Shown here: positions 59,001 to 64,000 of the stretch, piece after piece
Numbering within the stretch: the first letter of the stretch is position 1
How the letters are laid out: every line of letters begins with the position of its first letter
Assembly (NCBI GenBank): GCA_037013685.1
Contig: CM072884.1
Span: 101,784,048 to 101,848,047 of the forward strand
Source of the DNA: Acridotheres tristis
Lineage: Eukaryota > Chordata > Aves > Passeriformes > Sturnidae
Direction: 5' to 3'
DNA: 64,000 bases
The notes under the pieces: generated by a model
The model's database searches: none
Seen by the model: the letters and a program-made list of their open reading frames with translations, nothing else
Told to the model about the DNA's origin: nothing
Translations under genes and position numbers: made by a program

Positions 59001-62000
59001 AACATTTGAGTTCCCAATCTATTCCTTAATGCCAGCATGCCAAAAATTAATACAAAAAGGTCCTATCTTTAGGATGGGTTTTATTAGACTTTTAAATTAA
59101 AGCACTCTGTAAATAAAGGAATAAGAAATCAGTGCTACCTACAGTACAGCATGGATCCTTTCCCATCAATCCTCTCTGCTTCCAGCCATCAGACATTCTG
59201 GATTGCCTCTGTTTTTTACCCCTTATGATTCCCTTGGGAGGCAGCCTGGTTTTGTTGCTCCCTGCTGCAGGCAAGGCCTGTTCTCTCCTTCTCCAATCCA
59301 TCTCCATGGCCGTGCTGGAGGCACTTTGCTTCCTGTGCTGCCTATCAGATTTTACATCTGATTGCTTGATTGCTCTTGGGAAAGGTGCTGTTGGTTTTTT
59401 CTCCTTCCTTTCTGGGTTCCTCAGCCTGTTGTGTGTGGCACTGAGGAGAGGCAGGACCACTGTCCTTCCTTTGTACTGCTCAGCTGCACATTCCTGAATA
59501 AAGCTCAACAAACCAAAAAGAATAGTTTTGCATTTCAGTAAAGGTAAAACATCAGCTCTGTCCCAGTTCAAGTTCGTAGCTTAATTTATGTGTATCTTTT
59601 GCAAGGAATAGGAAAGGAATAAAGTGACTCAAGACAGTAACACAGTTCATATGTTCTGGCTGTGAACTGCAATGATTCCAAATAGCAGACAGATCGACAA
59701 TCTTGTTTTCAACTCTTGTTTCCAGCTTTTCAAGTTCAATGGGCCATTTGCCTGATCCAAAGAAGTGGGTCTTTTCAAGGCCAGCTTTTGAGGGCATTAT
59801 AGCTAAAGTGCAGGCAGGATACTGAACATATGGCAAAATTGTTTAATAAAGGATATGGTCACTAATGTGATGAGCCAAAATAGTTACAATAAAACCTTAC
59901 AATGGATATGGTTCGAGCTTATAAAATATCAAAAGTAGGTATGAGGTTTGCACAGTATGTTACTCAGTTATATGTAAAATTCACATTTTATTTAGCCTTG
60001 GACAAATTTCTCTATTTTTCTTTAGTGCTTTTCCGTAGAAAATGCTATAAATTTCCATTTCTCTCTTGGGAAAGACCCATTAGAGAAATAAGTACAGTTT
60101 GGGGATTAATAATTGGTTTTTTTCTCTACTTTCTGCATTGAGATTATGCTAACAAGATTGTGTTACCATGGAGATTTGTTTTCTCATTTTAGTGCTTTGG
60201 TATTAGAATGATTGTAAAGGAAAATCTTAGTGAAATACACATCACGGAAAAAACAGAAGTATGTTGCATGAATTTTTTAAGAAAAGAAAACCCAGAGCTG
60301 ACATTATGGACTTTTGCAGTGCTTTCATGTATGAAATGTGCCATTCTAAAATTATTGCATATGACAGACTAACAAGAATTCAATCTACGAGGCAGTAATT
60401 AACAGAAGAACAAGGCAAAAAGGGTTCTTGAAACCAAAGATCTTGCCCAATGAATTGTATTGCATTGTGATAAAAAATTACACCAGAATGAACATATGTT
60501 TGAAGGGCATAGACTTTGATTTCTACTTTTGATGACTCACCAAATACAGCAAAATATAACTGACATTTTCTTATCTGTTCTGGATTTTTTTTTTTTTTTT
60601 TGGTATTCTGTATAGTTGTATTGATTTCTTAATGATACAGCAATTCACGCATTATTCTGGTTCTTCTTTTTTTGTTCTTTCTGGCTAGTGATTGTATGTG
60701 AATTATGTTTAAACATCACAAGGTCTTGCTTTTCGTTACTTGATAAATCCTGTAGTTACCACCTTCATTTATCCCTCTCTGCACCTACAGTTCAAATCAG
60801 AAGAAAATGCAAGGAAGTAGATGGATTGTATGAAAAGGAAATTACTTTTTCACACACACTTTCACAGGAATGAACTGTATTGCTGGCTGCTCACCTGTCC
60901 TCAGAGTGTAATGGTGGTAGTCATTAAGAACAATTATGAATTTCCTTTTAAACATATTTTTTTAAATTTCTTTTGAGCTGTTTAGGAGAGAAGGTGTGGT
61001 GTGAAGGGCTGAATTTCATGTACAGACTGGAAATCACACCTGCATAAAAGAAAAAGGTGTACAGCATTTGCAGCTCTTGAGTTTCTATTCAGAGATTTAA
61101 GACACAGGGTATTACAACATCCCAGATTGGGTGATGTACAGTGATAGGCACTGAGCAGTGGGTTAGGTTTGTTTGACATGAAGTGACTTTCTTCTAGCTT
61201 GATTTAGTCACAGGCTTCGAAGAAATTTGAGTAACTTAGGCTTGAAATTCACCTTTTGTCTGAGGTAGCTTGCTGGATACAGTGCTTTTGCTAATGAACT
61301 TGATTTCTAAAGTAGTATTTCCTTTACTTTAGAATCAGAGGGAGAGACCTCTAAAGGAAAAGCATTGCTCATTTCCATAATTTCACCAGTAATGGCAACT
61401 AGTCAAATCACATAGTACAAAAATCAGGTATCACCTACCCTCAGTACCGGCAACGTTCATTGCTGTTTTATCCTTGTGTCTGCACAGGGTTGCTGATGTT
61501 TGACATTTATGGTAGGAAGTCTGTATTAAAAACAACCTGTTACATTGTGTGGTGGTGTCTTTTAGAAACAAGACTTTGCTGGTATTACATGATGACAAGT
61601 GGAGGTTGAAGAACATATATCTCTTTGAGTGAGCACGATCATGATTTAATTGTTGCATGTGAATCAGGCGAGTTCAGAGTGTGATGGTTGTGAATTGGTG
61701 ACATCTCTTAGCAGCATAAAATAACATCTTTTAAAACAGGCAATACTAGAGGTATGAGCTACATGCCCTACTTGCAAGTGACAAATATTTGGGAGATTTC
61801 TGTAATGGTTCCTGATGTTTACAGGAGGACACAAATGCACTGAGGGACAGGAGCTGGTGTTCTCGTGCTGACAGTGCTGAAAATGTCAAGTGTCCTTGAG
61901 GAATGTCACAGTGACCTGTGGTTGCAGCTTGAAGTGGGGGTGGAGTAAGTGGTGTGTGGTTCTGGAGGGAGTCACATAGACAACAGTGCTGTCCTAAGCT

Positions 62001-64000
62001 TCGCTGTAGCTTGAAGTTGCAGGGTGAAGTTTCATAGCCTTATTAATAAACTGGTCTTAACATAGAACTGATACCAAAAGAGTTTATGCACAGGTCATTT
62101 TGTTGAGCTGACCTAATCTACTGGGTAGCTGCTACTGTAAAGGGAGAGGCTTGGTTACTTGTTTTGCTTTTCCTTGTGTAGGCTCTATGGTTATCTTTTC
62201 TCTCATGTTAGCTTTAGCTGTTTAGACCTTTCAATTAATTGTTTTCATGTTCGAGAAAGATTTGTTTGATTTTTCATTTATCTATTTCACCACTGCTGGG
62301 AGTTGGAGCTGTTGACGTGCACATCTGATGAACATCTGATTAGTGTTGATATCGTAGTTTGAGTGGCAGTGCTTAACCAGAAGTGAAGAAGGGAGGGTAA
62401 CATTGAAACCTTCCCTTTTATGTGTGATTGATACCTTGTGTGATTTACCTCAGGAAACAGGTCCTGGTTCTGTAGTTCTTAAAACTCCATTGGTGCTGCT
62501 GAATGCATCTACTCCAGGGGTGATACCTGCTCCTGGCCAGTGCTGTGTGTGAGGTGGCAGAATTTATACTATATTGGGCCAGTATCCTACACAGCAGACT
62601 GGCCACCTTCATGTCGAGGGCTTCTGATTTGGGTCCTTTGTGCTACCTCTGGGGCTCTAAGTTAATCTCATGTGAGCCAAATGTGAACAAGAGAGAGCTG
62701 TGTTGTGTAAGAGGGGTTTTTATGAAACCGAGGGTTGTGCCACACGCAGGAGCTGTGGGAGGTGTGAATGGGTGTGCTCTCCTGGAGTGCTCTGGTAGGA
62801 CCAGCTTGGTGCAGTCCTGTTATTGTGTCTTCTGGAGGGTGTTCCCCTGAGATTTATCTTGAAACAAAAGTTGGATTGCACTCTGAGGAATATGGAAACA
62901 AACTAACATCTGTACAGAGTGGAAAAACCAAAGTACAGGGACAAACTACCTGAAATTACAGACTTATCTGTGGAGAGGTTTTACTTCTGTGAACTTTAGT
63001 TTAATTTATACAGCAGTTTTCCTGAATTGCAGACTGTAAGGTATTAAGTAATACTTTTAAATTTAATATCATATATTGTAGTTGCTTTCTTTCCCTTTGT
63101 TGCAGCATCCAACTTACTTTTAGTCTTTGTAGAGAGCTGTGTACTGTGCTTTTATTACTTTTATGTCACCCTGTAGTCTTAAAATTAAAGAAATTCAAAA
63201 GTATTTTGGGTTTAAGTATTTTAATTCTCTTTTTATAATTTTTGCATCTTTCAGGTATATGCAGAGTTTCCTTGAGCTTTTAGAATACGAAAATAAAAGT
63301 CCTGAGGATCCTCATGTTCTGGATGAGTGAGTAATTTATTTATTCTAATGGTCCATTTTAAAATAAGTTGTCTCAAATACCAAATGGTTTGGTAATATAG
63401 GAAAACAGGTACCTTATTTGTAAGGTAGAATATGTATGGCAAAAGCCAAAATTGTAATCTGGAGTAGAATGTAGGTATCTAAGTGCTTTCTAACAATGTA
63501 ATTTGTATTTATGCAGATTGGTAGTTTAAGAAATGGAATGAAATGCTTCCTCCAAGGCTGTATTGAGAAAACAGCATGGATGTGAGACTATACTTGTGTA
63601 TCAGCTCCTTAAAACTAAAATGTCATTTTAGTATCCATTGAGCTTAGTGCTCTGTTGTGGAGAGTATGTTAACACATTAATAGTTGGATTTTTTTTTCAG
63701 TTTGAAAGCATTCTAATGTGTCAGTCATTGGTTTTTATCTAAAAGCTTTTTTAATGGACTTCAATTAGTTGGTGCTCACCTACTTCACTGAATAACATTA
63801 CTTGAGAAGAAAGGAAAACTTAGCCAATTTTCTTTATGAACAAAATATTAAAATCGCTATTAGAATGTTTCCTTGAAATCTATATGCATAAAACAGAAAA
63901 GAACCCCACATGTGAGAACAGCAGGTTCAACATATGCATCAAAGACTTGAAAGCAAAACAACAAAAACACACACACCTGTCCAACACTAGGGTCTGCTGT
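37933..64000 (+). CDS. PDK3: PDK3, pyruvate dehydrogenase kinase 3 (5' part)
   Basis: Three coding exons lie in the window: 37933-38038, 56482-56623 and 63255-63326, together 320 bp or 106 codons plus two bases. Phases join correctly at Gly36 (G|GT) and Trp83 (TG|G). The protein starts [20 protein letters not shown] and continues [60 protein letters not shown] and [20 protein letters not shown]. These match the N-terminal regulatory four-helix domain of mitochondrial PDKs, and YENKSPEDP is typical of PDK3 rather than PDK1, 2 or 4. PDK3 phosphorylates the E1-alpha subunit of the pyruvate dehydrogenase complex in the mitochondrial matrix, docked on the E2 inner lipoyl domain, and so diverts pyruvate from oxidation. 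The GHKL ATP-binding domain and the rest of the roughly 406-residue protein lie beyond the window. Confidence 0.97.
38039..45840 (+). other. PDK3 intron 1, first part
   Basis: After the CpG island ends at about 38,300 the intron is AT-rich and almost free of recognisable repeats. Open frames are short and unrelated to known proteins. The full intron is 18,443 bp (38039-56481). Confidence 0.7.
45841..46375 (-). mobile_element. Avian ERV-type LTR, antisense in PDK3 intron 1
   Basis: The + strand begins TATGGTGGGTTGACTCC, the reverse complement of an avian LTR 3' end (GGGTCAACCCACCACA). It continues with TTGTTATTGCTGGGCATGGC, ATCATGTCATCTAGAACATC, CCCTTTGTCCAGCTCAGGTC and CCCCCAGCCCTGCTTACTGG, blocks I know from an abundant avian ERVL-type LTR read backwards. 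Only LTR sequence is present. The right end and a target-site duplication are not clear. Confidence 0.75.
47287..47330. repeat. 15-bp tandem triplicate
   Basis: Three copies of GAGTTTTAACTGTGT in direct tandem; the first and last copy each differ slightly from the middle one. Confidence 0.9.
47709..47725. repeat. A homopolymer, 17 bases
   Basis: Seventeen consecutive A, then GAAAAAG. No retrocopy or SINE could be recognised upstream, so it is recorded only as a homopolymer. Confidence 0.9.
48674..48698. repeat. ATT microsatellite
   Basis: Short imperfect TTG/ATT trinucleotide run in PDK3 intron 1. Confidence 0.8.
56482..56623 (+). CDS. PDK3: PDK3 exon 2
   Basis: Encodes the rest of Gly36 through the first two bases of Trp83. 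The product is essentially the mammalian PDK3 sequence, including [20 protein letters not shown] and [18 protein letters not shown], part of the helical regulatory domain that binds the lipoyl domain. Acceptor CTGACAG, donor GTAAGT. Confidence 0.97.
56624..63254 (+). other. PDK3 intron 2
   Basis: A 6,631-bp AT-rich intron. It holds a T homopolymer of 17 at 60,585-60,601 and an unexplained 121-codon hydrophobic open frame at 59,132-59,497 (see findings). No CR1, LTR or SINE was recognised. Confidence 0.7.
60585..60601. repeat. T homopolymer, 17 bases
   Basis: Seventeen consecutive T in PDK3 intron 2; no element attached to it was recognised. Confidence 0.9.
63255..63326 (+). CDS. PDK3: PDK3 exon 3
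   Basis: Encodes the last base of Trp83 through [20 protein letters not shown] and VLD, plus two bases (GA) of codon 107. The donor GTGAGT at 63327 was preferred over readings that keep more sequence, because it is a full consensus donor and ends where human PDK3 continues LDNF. Acceptor ATCTTTCAG. Confidence 0.95.
63327..64000 (+). other. PDK3 intron 3, partial
   Basis: The window ends inside this intron. Only a short CA repeat near 63,970 is notable. Confidence 0.8.

Noticed and set aside
1..64000. CRISPR arrays, bacterial operons or other prokaryotic systems
   Set aside because: Spliced vertebrate genes and avian repeats throughout show nuclear animal DNA; no direct-repeat/spacer structure was seen.

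Overview
This window is vertebrate nuclear DNA, almost certainly from a bird and probably a songbird. The genes have GT-AG introns and CpG-island promoters. The interspersed repeats are avian: CR1 LINE 3' ends in both orientations, endogenous-retrovirus LTRs of avian type, and a tRNA-Ile-derived SINE with a CR1 tail (TguSINE1-like) at about 18.6-18.8 kb, a class known from passerines. All assignments were made by reading the sequence and recalling families; no database search was run.

Layout. 1-1.5 kb: no recognised gene. 1.5-2.7 kb: CpG island with a 15-bp minisatellite, an HNF1-like site and exon 1 of a transporter gene. 2,165-11,339 (+): a complete eight-exon gene for a 338-residue organic solute transporter alpha subunit (SLC51A/OST-alpha family). 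It appears to be a paralogue of SLC51A rather than the classical gene. 11.3-37.6 kb: a 26 kb intergenic region with two ancient MIR-like or CR1 composites, two LTRs each inserted into a CR1, the SINE, an ERV-type LTR, a degraded LINE reverse-transcriptase fragment, and a small orphan CpG-rich patch with a strong CTCF-like motif. 37.7-38.3 kb: CpG-island promoter and exon 1 of PDK3. 38-64 kb (+): the first three coding exons of PDK3 (pyruvate dehydrogenase kinase 3) separated by introns of 18.4 and 6.6 kb; the window ends in intron 3.

The two genes are transcribed in the same direction but have no obvious shared function. The OST-alpha-like protein is expected to be a seven-pass plasma-membrane subunit that works with a beta subunit to move bile acids or steroid conjugates. 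PDK3 is a mitochondrial kinase that switches off pyruvate dehydrogenase. The most interesting point is the neighbourhood. In human, SLC51A lies beside PCYT1A (3q29), and PDK3 lies beside PCYT1B (Xp22.11). An OST-alpha gene next to PDK3 therefore looks like a second, anciently duplicated copy (ohnologue) kept in this lineage and absent from the human X.
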